Origin: CAYXAA01 sp964462985 | GTDB taxonomy: Bacteria; Pseudomonadota; Alphaproteobacteria; Rhizobiales; Stappiaceae | Reading direction: 5' to 3' | NCBI GenBank assembly: GCA_964462985.1 | Contig: CAYXAA010000023.1 | Coordinates: 10,935-74,934, forward strand | Length of the DNA: 64,000 nucleotides | Shown here: one piece after another, positions 40,165 to 50,322 of the stretch | Position numbering within the stretch: position 1 is the first letter of the stretch | How the letters are laid out: every line of letters starts with the position of its first letter | The notes under the pieces: generated by a model | Database searches by the model: none | What the model was told of the DNA's origin: nothing | The model's input: the letters and a program-made list of their open reading frames with translations, nothing else | Made by a program: the position numbers and the translations under genes

Positions 40165-40836
40165 TTACCTGCCCTGCTTTTCCCTAGCGTTGGCCAGATA
40201 ATCGATCACGAACAGCTTCGGATTGGTCGGCCCGTTCACCGTGGTGTTGTAGATCGCGACCGAGGTGTCGTAACCCTGCGCGTCAGTGACCGTCCACTGC
40301 TTCAGTTCAGTCGACTTGGCGTCGAAGATCAACGTCAGCTTTCCCGAACCGAAGGTGGAATCGTCCTCGATCACCACGGTCACGAGGTCGGGCTCCACGG
40401 CAACGTTGGTAACCTTGGCTTCCCTCGTCAGATCGATGTTCTCGGCGAGCAGAAACCGCAGCGGCGTCTGCCTCAGCGGCCAGATATCCTGGGTGGCGAG
40501 CTTGCGGTCCTTCACCGACACCGACTTGCCGTCGGCGATGATGTCAATCTTGGCCGGCGGATTGTAATAGAACCGGATTTTGCCGGGGCGAGCGAGGTAG
40601 AACTTGCCCTCCGCGCGCTCACCGTTCGGCCCGAACTGGATGAAGTCGCCGTGCATCGTCTTGACCGAATTGAAGTACTTGTTGATGCCGGCAAGCGTTT
40701 GCTGCTGCTGGGCCGTCAGGGTCGCGGCGGCTCGTGCAGGCGCCGGCGACGGCAGGATCACGCCGGTGGCGAAGGCAGCGGCAACGAGGCCGACGGCCAG
40801 CGCCAGGCGGCGAAGCGGGCGGCGGGAAAGGGTCAT
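40165..40836 (-). CDS. lolA: Outer-membrane lipoprotein carrier protein LolA
   Basis: LolA carries lipoproteins across the periplasm from LolCDE to the outer membrane. The 223-residue protein has a signal peptide (LALAVGLVAAAFATGVILPSPAPARAA) and the LolA core: NSVKTMHGDFIQF, GKFYLARPGKIRFYYNPP, DGKSVSVKDRKLATQDIWPLRQTPLRFLL. The ATG at 40836 is set by GGAGGAA; the open frame extends to 40950. It lies 125 bases after ftsK, the usual rhizobial order. Confidence 0.92.
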   Translation of the reverse strand: MTLSRRPLRRLALAVGLVAAAFATGVILPSPAPARAAATLTAQQQQTLAGINKYFNSVKTMHGDFIQFGPNGERAEGKFYLARPGKIRFYYNPPAKIDIIADGKSVSVKDRKLATQDIWPLRQTPLRFLLAENIDLTREAKVTNVAVEPDLVTVVIEDDSTFGSGKLTLIFDAKSTELKQWTVTDAQGYDTSVAIYNTTVNGPTNPKLFVIDYLANAREKQGR

Positions 40837-40961
40837 GCGGATTCCTCCGACAATCATTGCGGCTCGCACCTCGCTATTTCGACAACAGCCCGAGCCTCGG
40901 AAACTCTCTTCTGCAGCCGCTACTAGCGGCCTATGGCGAAGTTGCGGCACTCCTTCTGCCC

Positions 40962-43718
40962 TCAGTAATCGGAGTCGGCGCCGCCTTCGAGCAGGATCTC
41001 GCGCTTGCCGGCATGATTGGCAGGACCGACGATACCCTCCCTCTCCATCCGCTCGATGATAGAAGCTGCCCGATTATAGCCGATAGACAACCGACGTTGG
41101 ACATAGGACGTGGACGCCTTCTTGTCGCGCAGCACGATGGCAACCGCCTTGTCGTAAAGGTCGGCACCGTCTTCGCTGCCACCACCGCCGGCAAGCATGT
41201 CATAGGGGCTGTCGCCGCCCTCGTCGTCCTCGGTGACGGCCTCAAGGTATTGAGGCGCGCCCTGGGCCTTCAGGTGATTGACGATGTGCTCGACCTCCTC
41301 GTCGGAGACGAAGGGGCCGTGGACCCGCTGAATACGGCCGCCGCCGGCCATGTAGAGCATATCGCCCTGCCCGAGCAGCTGCTCGGCGCCTTGCTCGCCG
41401 AGGATGGTACGGCTGTCGATCTTCGACGTCACCTGGAACGAGATGCGCGTCGGAAAATTTGCCTTGATCGTGCCGGTAATGACGTCGACCGACGGGCGCT
41501 GAGTTGCCATGATGATGTGAATTCCGGCCGCGCGGGCCATCTGAGCGAGACGCTGGATTGCTCCTTCGATGTCCTTGCCGGCGACCATCATAAGATCGGC
41601 CATCTCGTCGACGATCACGACGATATAGGGCATCGGCTCCAGCGGCAGGTTCTCGTCCTCGTAGATCGGCTCGCCGGTGTCGCGGTCGAAGCCGGTCTGG
41701 ACCGTGCGGGTGAAGCTCTCGCCCTTGGCAAGTGCCTGGGCGACCCGCGTGTTGTAGCCGTCGATGTTGCGCACGCCCATCTTCGACATCAGCTTGTAAC
41801 GTTCCTCCATTTCGCGGACCGTCCACTTGAGTGCGACCACTGCCTTCTTGGGATCGGTCACGACCGGAGACAGCAGATGAGGAATGCCGTCGTAGATGGA
41901 GAGTTCCAGCATCTTCGGGTCGATCATGATCAGCTTGCACTGGTCCGGCGTCAGCCGATAGAGCAGCGAGAGGATCATGGTGTTGATCGACACCGACTTG
42001 CCCGAGCCCGTGGTACCGGCGACAAGCAGATGCGGCATGCGGGCAAGGTCGGCGATGACCGGCTCGCCGCCGATCGTCTTGCCGAGCGCCAACGGTAGCT
42101 TGCCTTTCGACTTCTCGAAATCCTGCGAGGCGAGCAACTCGCGCAAATAGACGGTCTCTCGGCGCTGGTTCGGCAACTCGATGCCGATCGCGTTCTTGCC
42201 CGGGATGACCGCGACGCGGGCGGAGATCGCACTCATCGACCGTGCGATGTCATCGGCAAGACCGATCACACGGGAAGACTTGATGCCCGGCGCCGGCTCC
42301 AGCTCATAGAGCGTGACCACGGGACCCGGCCGGACCTCGATGATCTCACCCCGGACGCCGAAATCCTCCAGCACGCCTTCAAGGATGCGGGCATTCTGCT
42401 CCAGCGCCTCGGCACTGATAGAGGGACCACGGCTGGCGGCCGCTTTGGGTTCAACAAGCAGACGCAGTGGCGGCAGTTCGTAAACCTCTGGCACGCCGAG
42501 CAGCGAAGGCTGCTGCTCGGCCATGACGCGGCGACCGGGCCTTGGCCGGGGTGCCGGCGGCACCACGCGGCCAGCCGGCTCAGCCGCCGTGCCCGTCCGG
42601 GGAGCGGCGATACCGACCGGCCTGAGCGCCTGCCGCGCCGGCGCCGGGGGTTCATCGTCGAAATCGTCCTCCACGTCGAAGTCGGAATCATCCACGTCAT
42701 GGGCCGGCGGGACAACCCGGGGCGCGGTGTCGACATCGATCCTTGGCTCCGCCGGAAGCACGGCAGCCTCGGGGTAGAATGCGTCGAGTCCGTCGTCGTC
42801 CTGCGGCAGCAGACGTGCACGGAGACGGAATTTGTCCCGCCACGAGCGCTGGCGACGCCCGTCGTCGTCCTCAAACTCGTCACCCTCGAATTCGTCGTAC
42901 TCCTCCTCGTAGTCGTCAGCCGGATCTTGCCGGCGCGCGCGGCGCAACAGCGTGCGGCGCACCGTGGCGCGAGCGAGGAGGCCCCAGTGAGTCACGGCGC
43001 CAGCCACCGCCGCGAACCGGCTGTCGCCATCGTCATCCTCTTCGTCGTCCTCGAACTCGTCCTCGGCGGCGGTTCGTCCGCGCCCAGCGGCCAGCCCGGC
43101 GGGGGACGTCTCGATGAAAGCCTCCACCGGATCGCTACCGATCCAGCCTGCTGCACGCAGCATCAACAACAGAGAAGGCACGCCAAAGCCGAGACATCCG
43201 ACGATCGTGGCCATTCCCGGCGTCAGCGACGTCATCAGCTTCGCCGGAAAGTGGTGCACGAAATCACCGAGAAAGCCGCCAAGGCCGGTCGGGAGCGGCC
43301 AGCCTTCCGGGATCGGCAACGCAGCGAGGCTGCCGGCCGCAAGCAACGTGCCGACAAACCAGGCAAAGACGCGACGCCGCGCGAGGCGCAGCGCGCGGCC
43401 TGTGAAGAGCCTCCAGCCCCACAGTATGACCGGGAGCAGGAACACTGCGGTCGACAGGCCGATCGACTGCATCAGAAGGTCAGAGATCACCGCTCCGGGC
43501 CAGCCGAGCGCATTGCGCACCGGCTCGCCAGTGGCGTGATTGAGGCTCGGATCGGACACGGACCACGTGGCCAAGGCTGCAGCAAGGGCCGCGGTGAATG
43601 CGATCAGTGCCAGACCGCTCGCGCCGACCAGATTGCGCTTTAGGAAGCGCTTGATGGGATTGATGTCGTCGAGATCAACTGTCGTCCGTCCCGGACGTAT
43701 TGCGGCTGCGCGCCTCAT
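40962..43718 (-). CDS. ftsK: DNA translocase FtsK
   Basis: FtsK links cell division to chromosome segregation; it pumps DNA toward dif and activates XerCD. The 918-residue protein has four N-terminal membrane helices (about residues 35-160), a long acidic/proline-rich linker (about 200-400), a motor domain with Walker A GTTGSGKS and Walker B IVVIVDEMADLM, and a C-terminal gamma winged helix (YVQRRLSIGYNRAASIIERMEREGIVG) that reads KOPS sequences. Its start overlaps the aminotransferase stop by four bases (ATGA). Confidence 0.97.
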   Translation of the reverse strand: MRRAAAIRPGRTTVDLDDINPIKRFLKRNLVGASGLALIAFTAALAAALATWSVSDPSLNHATGEPVRNALGWPGAVISDLLMQSIGLSTAVFLLPVILWGWRLFTGRALRLARRRVFAWFVGTLLAAGSLAALPIPEGWPLPTGLGGFLGDFVHHFPAKLMTSLTPGMATIVGCLGFGVPSLLLMLRAAGWIGSDPVEAFIETSPAGLAAGRGRTAAEDEFEDDEEDDDGDSRFAAVAGAVTHWGLLARATVRRTLLRRARRQDPADDYEEEYDEFEGDEFEDDDGRRQRSWRDKFRLRARLLPQDDDGLDAFYPEAAVLPAEPRIDVDTAPRVVPPAHDVDDSDFDVEDDFDDEPPAPARQALRPVGIAAPRTGTAAEPAGRVVPPAPRPRPGRRVMAEQQPSLLGVPEVYELPPLRLLVEPKAAASRGPSISAEALEQNARILEGVLEDFGVRGEIIEVRPGPVVTLYELEPAPGIKSSRVIGLADDIARSMSAISARVAVIPGKNAIGIELPNQRRETVYLRELLASQDFEKSKGKLPLALGKTIGGEPVIADLARMPHLLVAGTTGSGKSVSINTMILSLLYRLTPDQCKLIMIDPKMLELSIYDGIPHLLSPVVTDPKKAVVALKWTVREMEERYKLMSKMGVRNIDGYNTRVAQALAKGESFTRTVQTGFDRDTGEPIYEDENLPLEPMPYIVVIVDEMADLMMVAGKDIEGAIQRLAQMARAAGIHIIMATQRPSVDVITGTIKANFPTRISFQVTSKIDSRTILGEQGAEQLLGQGDMLYMAGGGRIQRVHGPFVSDEEVEHIVNHLKAQGAPQYLEAVTEDDEGGDSPYDMLAGGGGSEDGADLYDKAVAIVLRDKKASTSYVQRRLSIGYNRAASIIERMEREGIVGPANHAGKREILLEGGADSDY

Positions 43719-44941
43719 TCCAGCTTCTCCAGGATCGTCGCCACGCGTCGGAGCCCGGTCTCGACCTTCCCGACGTCATCCACCAAGGCAATGCGGATGT
43801 AGTCTGCTCCCGGGTTGTTGCCCGAGGATCCGTCACTGGCCAGAAACGCCCCCGGCAGTACCCTGACACCGACCTCGGCCCAAAGCCGCCGCGTCACGGC
43901 AAGCCCACCGCCCCAGCGCGACACGTCCAGCCAAAGGAAGAAGCCGGCCGGCGGCGTTACCCGGCCGAGGAGCGGGCCGAGCAGTCGTTCGGCGATTGCG
44001 AATTTTTCATTGTAGAGTCTGCGATTTTGTTCAACGTGGGATTCGTCTGCGAAAGCAGCCGCCGCGACAGCCTGTAACGGCAGCGGCACTTGCGGCGCGG
44101 CCAGACCCCGAAAGCGCGCCCAAGCAGCTAGATACTCGGGGTCTCCGGCCGCAAAGCCGCAACGCAGTCCGGCAAGATTCGACCGCTTGGAAAGCGAATT
44201 GAAGCTTACGAGCTTATCGTAGCCCGTCCCGAGCTTATGCGCCGCTTCGAGGACTCCGACCGGCGGCTGGTCGCGATAGATTTCGGAATAGCACTCGTCG
44301 GCGAAGATGAAGAAGTGGTGACGACGAGCGAGGTCAATCAGTGCTTCCCAGGCGGCAAGGTCGGCAGCAACGCCCTGAGGATTGGCCGGTGAGGCGTAAT
44401 AGACGGCAATGGTACGGTCGAGGAGCTCCGGATCGAGCACATCCAGATCGGGCAGGAATCCTGTCTCCGACCGCGCGTCCAGCATCACCGCCTCCGCGCC
44501 AGCGACATGAGCCGCCGCGGCATAGGTCTGGTAGAACGGATTGGGCAGCAGAACCGCCGGTCGGGACTTCGGCTTGGCAAGGAGATCGCGCGCCCAGATC
44601 GCAGCGAAGGTCAGGCCCTCGCGCGAACCGTTCAGCGGCACGATGCCGCGCTCTCGGTCAATCGAGGCGGCGAGGCCATAGCGCCGATCGAGCCAGTCGG
44701 CGACGGCATTGCGGAACTCGGCCGTTCCGGTCATGGCAGGATAACGGCTGAAGTCGGCGAGATTGGCTTGAAGCACGGCGCCAACGAATCCGGGAATCGG
44801 ATGCCGCGGCTCGCCGATTGTCATCACGATCGGCTCCGCACCTGCGGCAACACCGTCGAGGAGGCCGGCGAGTCGCTGGAACGGGTTGGCCGACGGCAAG
44901 GTCGACGGAGCCGGGGCAGGAGGGGCGAGCGGCGCCTGCAT
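43715..44941 (-). CDS. Class I/II PLP-dependent aminotransferase
   Basis: This 408-residue fold-type I aminotransferase has the PLP lysine in SLSKRSNLAGLRCGF, the ADECYSEIY aspartate pair and substrate loop PLNGSREGLTF. It is close to the N-succinyldiaminopimelate aminotransferase (DapC-type) or aspartate aminotransferase group found next to ftsK in rhizobia. The exact substrate cannot be told from motifs. The ATG at 44941 follows GGAGGAATT at slightly long spacing; the longer frame to 45016 is weakly supported. It overlaps ftsK by four bases. Confidence 0.88.
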   Translation of the reverse strand: MQAPLAPPAPAPSTLPSANPFQRLAGLLDGVAAGAEPIVMTIGEPRHPIPGFVGAVLQANLADFSRYPAMTGTAEFRNAVADWLDRRYGLAASIDRERGIVPLNGSREGLTFAAIWARDLLAKPKSRPAVLLPNPFYQTYAAAAHVAGAEAVMLDARSETGFLPDLDVLDPELLDRTIAVYYASPANPQGVAADLAAWEALIDLARRHHFFIFADECYSEIYRDQPPVGVLEAAHKLGTGYDKLVSFNSLSKRSNLAGLRCGFAAGDPEYLAAWARFRGLAAPQVPLPLQAVAAAAFADESHVEQNRRLYNEKFAIAERLLGPLLGRVTPPAGFFLWLDVSRWGGGLAVTRRLWAEVGVRVLPGAFLASDGSSGNNPGADYIRIALVDDVGKVETGLRRVATILEKLE

Positions 44942-45069
44942 GGTCGGACGGGAATTCCTCCAAGAACGAGACAAGACGATCGCGGGCAGGCTAGCGGGGC
45001 TTGGTAAATCTCTCATTAACCAAGGCGCGCCGCCGCCAACGCGCCGGAGCGGGCGTCGAACGCCGCCGC

Positions 45070-45306
45070 CTAAAAATCGCTGGCGATTCCCTTGACCTCC
45101 CAGTCGTCATAGCGCGCCGGATCGAGACCACCGCGGCCGTCGATCTCCCGCGGCATCGCCCTTTGCCGCTCGTCGATCGCTTTGCGACGGGCCTCCGCCT
45201 CGGCAAGCGCACGCTGCGCCGCCGGGGACAAATTGCGGCAGTCGCCGGAGGTACTGCCCGATTCGCCAAGCGGCGGAGTGGATGGCTGGTTTGCTTGATT
45301 GCTCAT
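45070..45306 (-). CDS. SdhAF4-type succinate dehydrogenase assembly factor (DUF1674)
   Basis: This 78-residue protein has the DUF1674 C-terminus RGGLDPARYDDWEVKGIASDF, which defines the mitochondrial Sdh8/SdhAF4 family that helps mature and protect flavinated SdhA. The N-terminal half is polar and low-complexity. The ATG at 45306 follows GGAAAGA. It is divergent from htpX, as in many alphaproteobacteria. Confidence 0.87.
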   Translation of the reverse strand: MSNQANQPSTPPLGESGSTSGDCRNLSPAAQRALAEAEARRKAIDERQRAMPREIDGRGGLDPARYDDWEVKGIASDF

Positions 45307-45547
45307 TCTTTCCGATTCGTAGTTGAGGTTCATTTTCCATGATGTTTGCGCCGCTCGCCCATCGGCAAGGATCTTGCAGGCGGCGCGCCTTACGCCAACA
45401 TATAGGAGCGAGCGCGCCGGTGGCAGGACCGAATCGGCGGACCGTGGCGCGGCCGGGCGGAACCCGCCACGGCGCTTTGACTGCGATCGGGCTTTTGAGG
45501 TTCCTGAATGTAGGGTTACAAAAGGCCGATTCAGGTAGGGGTTCAGG

Positions 45548-46507
45548 ATGAACTATTTCCGGACGGCTCTTCTTCTTGCCGCCATGACGGCGCTTTTCAT
45601 GGGCGTCGGCTTCCTGATCGGCGGTGAAAGCGGCATGATGATCGCTCTTGTGATCGCTGCCGCGATGAACCTCTTCAGCTATTGGAACGCCGACAAGATG
45701 GTGCTGTCCATGCACCATGCCGTCGAGGTCGATGAACGTCAGGCGCCGGAGTTCTACCATTTGGTCCGGGAACTGGCGGCCCGCGCCGAGTTGCCGATGC
45801 CCAAGGTCTATATTATCGACAACCCGCAGCCGAATGCTTTCGCAACCGGGCGCAATCCTGAAAACGCTGCGGTGGCCGCAACGACGGGTCTGCTCGACCG
45901 ACTATCGCGAGAGGAAATCGCCGGCGTGATGGCCCATGAGCTCGCGCACGTAAAGAACCGCGACACGCTGATCATGACGATCACTGCGACCATTGCCGGC
46001 GCGATCTCGATGCTCGCCAACTTCGCCTTCTTCTTCGGCGGAAATCGCGACAACAACAACCCGATCGGTTTCATTGGCGTTATCGTCGCCATGATCGTTG
46101 CCCCGCTGGCGGCCATGCTCGTGCAGATGGCGATCTCCCGAACACGGGAATATGCTGCGGACCGGATGGGTGCAATGATCTGCGGTGAGCCGTTGTGGCT
46201 GGCGTCAGCGCTCAGCAAGATCGCACGCGGTGCGGCGCAAATTCCCAATCCGGATGCCGAGCGCAATCCCGCAACGGCACATATGTTCATCATCAATCCG
46301 CTATCTGGCGAGCGCATGGACAACCTTTTCTCCACGCACCCTAATACCGACAATCGTATCGCCGCGCTGCAGCAGCTCGCAGCGGAGATGGGGGGCGGCT
46401 CTGCTCCACGCGCGATGACGTCCGTTCGCCGTGCGGGAGCGACGGGTCCGTGGAGCGGCACCGGATCAGCTAGCTCCGGCGGCCGCCGTCACGGTCCCTG
46501 GGGTTGA
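45548..46507 (+). CDS. htpX: Membrane zinc protease HtpX
   Basis: HtpX is a heat-shock-linked M48 metalloprotease that degrades damaged inner-membrane proteins. The 319-residue protein has two N-terminal membrane helices (residues about 6-22 and 28-44), the zinc motif HELAH at His130-His134, two more hydrophobic segments near 145-200, and a Gly/Ser/Arg-rich tail typical of rhizobial homologues. The start follows GGGGTTCAGG. It is first in a rightward run with rsmB, heparinase and purH. Confidence 0.95.
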   Translation: MNYFRTALLLAAMTALFMGVGFLIGGESGMMIALVIAAAMNLFSYWNADKMVLSMHHAVEVDERQAPEFYHLVRELAARAELPMPKVYIIDNPQPNAFATGRNPENAAVAATTGLLDRLSREEIAGVMAHELAHVKNRDTLIMTITATIAGAISMLANFAFFFGGNRDNNNPIGFIGVIVAMIVAPLAAMLVQMAISRTREYAADRMGAMICGEPLWLASALSKIARGAAQIPNPDAERNPATAHMFIINPLSGERMDNLFSTHPNTDNRIAALQQLAAEMGGGSAPRAMTSVRRAGATGPWSGTGSASSGGRRHGPWG

Positions 46508-46682
46508 GGCGACCGGCTAATCCCCAAGCAAATCTGAGCGTCGGCAGCCATTCACAGAGGCGGACCGCCGGCGCTTTGCCGGATGTCGAACGGATCCTAT
46601 ATGCTGCGCCTCGGGCGCCGTGACCGGCGCCAAGTCCTGCTTTCGATACTGGTCCACGAAAACCCGAATAAGCGAGACCCGA

Positions 46683-48065
46683 TTGGCCGACGTACCAAGA
46701 CGCGGAACTCGAACTCTGCCTCGCAACAGGATTCGTCCCGAAGCCAAACCGGTCGTGGGGTTGGCGGCGCGCCGAACCGCGGTCAACATTCTTGGGCGGG
46801 TTGTGCGTCAACGCCGGCCGCTCGATCAAGAACTCGATGTCGCGCACGGCGATAGCGCCCTGCAGGCGCTGGCCGCAAGGGACTGGGCGCTGGTACGGGC
46901 GATTCTCGGCGCAGCGCTCCGCCACCGGGGCCAGATCGCCTCCGTGTTGGATACCCTGATCGAGAAGCCGATTCCCGAGCGGACCGGCCGGGTGGACGAC
47001 ATTCTTCACATCGGTGCCGCTCAGATCCTGTTCCTCGACGTGCCGGATCACGCCGCAGTCTCACTTGCCGTCACGATCGCCGAATTGGATCGCCGAGCCC
47101 GGCCTTACAAGGCGCTGGTCAACGGCGTGCTGCGCCGCCTTGCGCGGGAGCGTGACGACCTGCTCACCCAATTCTCCGAACCCTGGCGCAATACGCCGGT
47201 CTGGCTCTATGCCCGCTGGCAGGCCGCCTACGGGGAGGATCGCGCAGCGGCAATTGCGGCCGCGCACCTGCTCGAGCCGAATCTCGACCTGACAGTGAAA
47301 GCCGACGCCAGTAGCTGGGCGGAGCGTCTCGGCGGCCGTGTCGTGGCGGCCGATACTGTGCGGCTCACCAACCATTCGGGACGGATTGAGCAGCTCGCTG
47401 GCTATGAAACCGGCGCCTGGTGGGTGCAGGATGCCGCAGCGTCCCTTCCGGCCCGGCTGCTGGGCGATGTCGCGGGCAAGCGTGTAGCCGATCTCTGCGC
47501 CGCGCCCGGCGGCAAGACGGCGCAGCTCGCTGCTGCCGGTGCCAACGTCACGGCGGTCGATATTTCTGCGCCGCGGCTGAAGCGGCTCGCCGACAACCTG
47601 CGCCGCCTGGGCCTATCGGCCGATAGCATCGTCTCCGACCTACGCACGTGGCAGCCGGACGCGCCCTTCGACGCCATCCTACTCGATGCGCCGTGCTCGG
47701 CGACCGGGACAATCCGCCGACACCCCGACGTCGCCTGGACCAAGACCGAAGCGGATATTGCGGCTCTTGTAGCTGTGCAGCGTGAAATTTTTGATCGCAC
47801 GATAGAATGGCTAAGTCCGGGCGGCGTGCTGGTCTATTGCACCTGCTCGCTACAGCCGGAGGAAGGCGAACGACAGGTAGAGGCGATCCTCGCCCGCCGT
47901 AGTGATCTTCGCCGCGTTCCGGTCACGCCGGATGAGATCGGCGGGCTCGCAGAAGCGGTCACACCGGACGGTGATTTGCGCACCCTTCCATCGATGCTTT
48001 CCGCTGAGCCGCCGCAGGCGGGTGGTCTCGACGGGTTTTTCGCGGCAAGAATGCGGCGGGTTTAA
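46683..48065 (+). CDS. rsmB: 16S rRNA cytosine-C5 methyltransferase RsmB family
   Basis: It methylates C5 of a cytosine in 16S rRNA (C967 in E. coli). The sequence has an N-terminal NusB-like RNA-binding domain (GLAARRTAVNILGRVV...LVNGVLRRLA) and a SAM-dependent Rossmann domain with LCAAPGGKTAQLAA. The two active-site cysteines are in DAPCSATGTIRRHPD and VYCTCSLQPEE. The start is uncertain: no ATG is available; TTG at 46683 gives the usual short basic lead to the NusB domain, while GTG at 46620 adds an unlikely stretch. A CTATAT element at 46597-46602 may be its -10 box. Confidence 0.93.
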   Translation: MADVPRRGTRTLPRNRIRPEAKPVVGLAARRTAVNILGRVVRQRRPLDQELDVAHGDSALQALAARDWALVRAILGAALRHRGQIASVLDTLIEKPIPERTGRVDDILHIGAAQILFLDVPDHAAVSLAVTIAELDRRARPYKALVNGVLRRLARERDDLLTQFSEPWRNTPVWLYARWQAAYGEDRAAAIAAAHLLEPNLDLTVKADASSWAERLGGRVVAADTVRLTNHSGRIEQLAGYETGAWWVQDAAASLPARLLGDVAGKRVADLCAAPGGKTAQLAAAGANVTAVDISAPRLKRLADNLRRLGLSADSIVSDLRTWQPDAPFDAILLDAPCSATGTIRRHPDVAWTKTEADIAALVAVQREIFDRTIEWLSPGGVLVYCTCSLQPEEGERQVEAILARRSDLRRVPVTPDEIGGLAEAVTPDGDLRTLPSMLSAEPPQAGGLDGFFAARMRRV

Positions 48066-48456
48066 CACTTAAATAACCCTTCATCTTCGCAATGGGTAAA
48101 CGGCACGCTAACCTTACGGCCGGCGCGGCGAAGACTCCCATCGCCGCGGGGTCGGGCACACGGGAGTCACAGCCGGGCCTGCACGCATAGAGGTGCAAGT
48201 CGGTGATCCTAGGTACTTGAACTCGGTCAACTGTCCTGCTGCCGGCATGAGACCGCCCGAGAGCAGGATGATGTGGAACGTCCGAAAGGCGGTGCGAAGC
48301 GGCGTGGAGGCGGACGCACATTCGACGAATTTGTTGTTTTGGGGTGTTGATCCGAGCGGCGCTGCGAGCCGACGCGCCGCTCGGCCACGGCCTCATCAGC
48401 GGGCCGTACCTTCGATCGCAGCGCGTGTTTTCGGCAGTGGAGGGTTGAACGAGGGC
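48066..48456. other. 391-base leader upstream of the heparinase-like gene
   Basis: The heparinase frame is open back to 48193 but the translated stretch is arginine- and cysteine-rich and unconvincing. An inverted repeat GACTCCC (48133-48139) / GGGAGTC (48162-48168) with a 22-base loop is present; the arms contain GANTC sites for CcrM methylation. No RNA gene is recognised. Confidence 0.45.
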
Positions 48457-50205
48457 ATGGCGCTCGGGGCGATGTCCGAACAGGCTCGGGTCTGGGGTCT
48501 TCTGGCCCATGCCCTATGGCAGTCGATGCTGAGACGGTTGCACGGCGGACCCTTGTTCCGCTGGCAGCCGCTCGCGGCCGTTCCCGCGCGCCTGCTCATC
48601 GCCCCCCAGGATCTCCGCACCTCCGATGCCACCAATGCCGCGGACATCTACGCCGGACGGTTCCTGTTTGCCGGGCACCTGGTCGAAACCGGCGGCAAGT
48701 CTCCCTTCGAAATCGAGGCGCCGTCAGACGACTGGAGCCGGGCGCTGCACGGCTTTGGCTGGCTGCGCCATCTCAGGGCCGCACAAACCAACGTCGCCAA
48801 GCAGAACGCACGCGCCCTGGTCGATGAATGGATCCGGCTCTGTAGTCGCCGGGACCGGATCGCGTGGGAGGAGGCCGTCGTTGCTCGGCGTGTGCTGTCA
48901 TGGCTGTCGCAGTCGCCACTCATCCTCGACGGCTGCAGCCGCGAGTTCTACCGACGCTTTCTGCGCTCGCTGGCCCGGCAGGTTCGGTATCTGCGCCAGA
49001 CCGTCAATGAGACACCGGATGGCGTGCCGCGGCTGACTGCAGCGATCGCCGTGGCCGCAGCCACAGTGTCAATGGCCGGCCAAGGCCGTTACGTGCGCCA
49101 GAGCATGCGCCGGCTCGACCATGAATTGGCGCGCCAGATCCTACCGGACGGCGGCCACGTCTCCCGCAACCCGGGGGCGCTGCTCGAGATCTTGGTCGAC
49201 CTGCTGCCGGTTCGCCAGGCGCTCACCGTCCAGGGTCTACCTGCTTCGCCGGCGATCATGCAGACGATCGATCGGGTCATGCCGATGATCCGCTTTTTTC
49301 GTCACGGCGATGGCGCCTTTGCCCATTTCAACGGCATGGGCACGACGCCGGCGGACCTGGTAGCGACGATACTTGCCTATGACGATGCCCGCGGCGCACC
49401 GCCGGGCAATGCCCCGCACTCCGGCTACCAGCGGCTGGCCGGGGGCGACACCGTGGTCCTGATGGACACGGGCAAGCCGCCGCCGCCCACCGTCAGCGAT
49501 CAGGCCCATGCCGGCTGCCTTTCTTTCGAACTGTCGTCGCGGCGCAACCGCGTCATCGTCAACTGCGGCGTTTCGGCTCAAGACCGGGGCGGCTGGCGGA
49601 CGGTGGCTCGCTCGACCGCTGCTCACTCCACTGCAGGAATCGAGGATACCTCGTCGGCGCGCTTCCTGACGACCCCGCGTTACGGCCGATTGATCGGGGT
49701 ACCCATCATCTCCGGGCCAACGGAAGTGCCGGTGCGCCGAGAGGAGACAGAGGCCGGCACCCGAATTACCGCGAGCCACAACGGATACGTACCGCGCTTC
49801 AAGGTGGTTCACGAGCGCAGCATCGCACTCTCGGCAGACGGAAGCGTGCTCGACGGCCTCGACCGCTTCCGCACGGTGGGGGCTTTGGGCACACAGGACC
49901 GCTATACCATCCGCTTTCACCTGCATCCGCTCGTCAAGGCAAGCTCCGTCAGGTCGGGAACCGCCGTGGTGCTGCTGTTGCCCGACGGCGAGGCCTGGGA
50001 ACTCGTTGCACCCAACGCCGAGATCGCGATCGAGGAATCGATTTATCTCTCTGATGTCTATGGCCACCGCCGTACCGAGCAGATTGCAATCTACGGCCGC
50101 GTGCGCACGCAGCCCGAAGTGGCCTGGCAGTTGCGCCGGACCGCAAGCGGCAAAACTAGCCGCAGGCGCGTCAGCGACACCGCTGCGGCGGATCTCGGCC
50201 TTTGA
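48457..50205 (+). CDS. Heparinase II/III family protein
   Basis: This 582-residue protein belongs to the heparinase II/III-like family, polysaccharide lyases acting on uronic acid-containing polymers. Family features are the alpha-toroid region (WIRLCSRRDRIAWEEAVVARRVLSWL, LARQILPDGGHVSRNPGALLEILVDLL) and a C-terminal beta-sandwich (NRVIVNCGVSAQDRGG, HNGYVPRFKVVHERSI). There is no signal peptide, so a cytoplasmic or membrane-associated role is possible; the substrate is unknown. The ATG at 48457 is preferred for length; a TTG four codons earlier is nearer to GTGGAGGG. Confidence 0.88.
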   Translation: MALGAMSEQARVWGLLAHALWQSMLRRLHGGPLFRWQPLAAVPARLLIAPQDLRTSDATNAADIYAGRFLFAGHLVETGGKSPFEIEAPSDDWSRALHGFGWLRHLRAAQTNVAKQNARALVDEWIRLCSRRDRIAWEEAVVARRVLSWLSQSPLILDGCSREFYRRFLRSLARQVRYLRQTVNETPDGVPRLTAAIAVAAATVSMAGQGRYVRQSMRRLDHELARQILPDGGHVSRNPGALLEILVDLLPVRQALTVQGLPASPAIMQTIDRVMPMIRFFRHGDGAFAHFNGMGTTPADLVATILAYDDARGAPPGNAPHSGYQRLAGGDTVVLMDTGKPPPPTVSDQAHAGCLSFELSSRRNRVIVNCGVSAQDRGGWRTVARSTAAHSTAGIEDTSSARFLTTPRYGRLIGVPIISGPTEVPVRREETEAGTRITASHNGYVPRFKVVHERSIALSADGSVLDGLDRFRTVGALGTQDRYTIRFHLHPLVKASSVRSGTAVVLLLPDGEAWELVAPNAEIAIEESIYLSDVYGHRRTEQIAIYGRVRTQPEVAWQLRRTASGKTSRRRVSDTAAADLGL

Positions 50206-50322
50206 GCACGATCACCGAGCGAAACGGCGCATCGCCGCTGGGCTAGAGCGTTAGAGCCTTTCGGTCCGCGCCGGTTCGTGTTAGGGGGCGGCCACTTCCG
50301 ACCGAAAGCTTCGAGGCAAGCC

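Noticed and set aside
48193..48456. 88-residue N-terminal extension of the heparinase-like protein
   Set aside because: The extension is Arg/Cys/Pro-rich and unlike the family; the ATG at 48457 gives the usual length.
50206..50322. ZTP riboswitch before purH
   Set aside because: A CCGCTGGGC-like string and a GGTTCGTG string are both present but in the wrong order and spacing for the aptamer.
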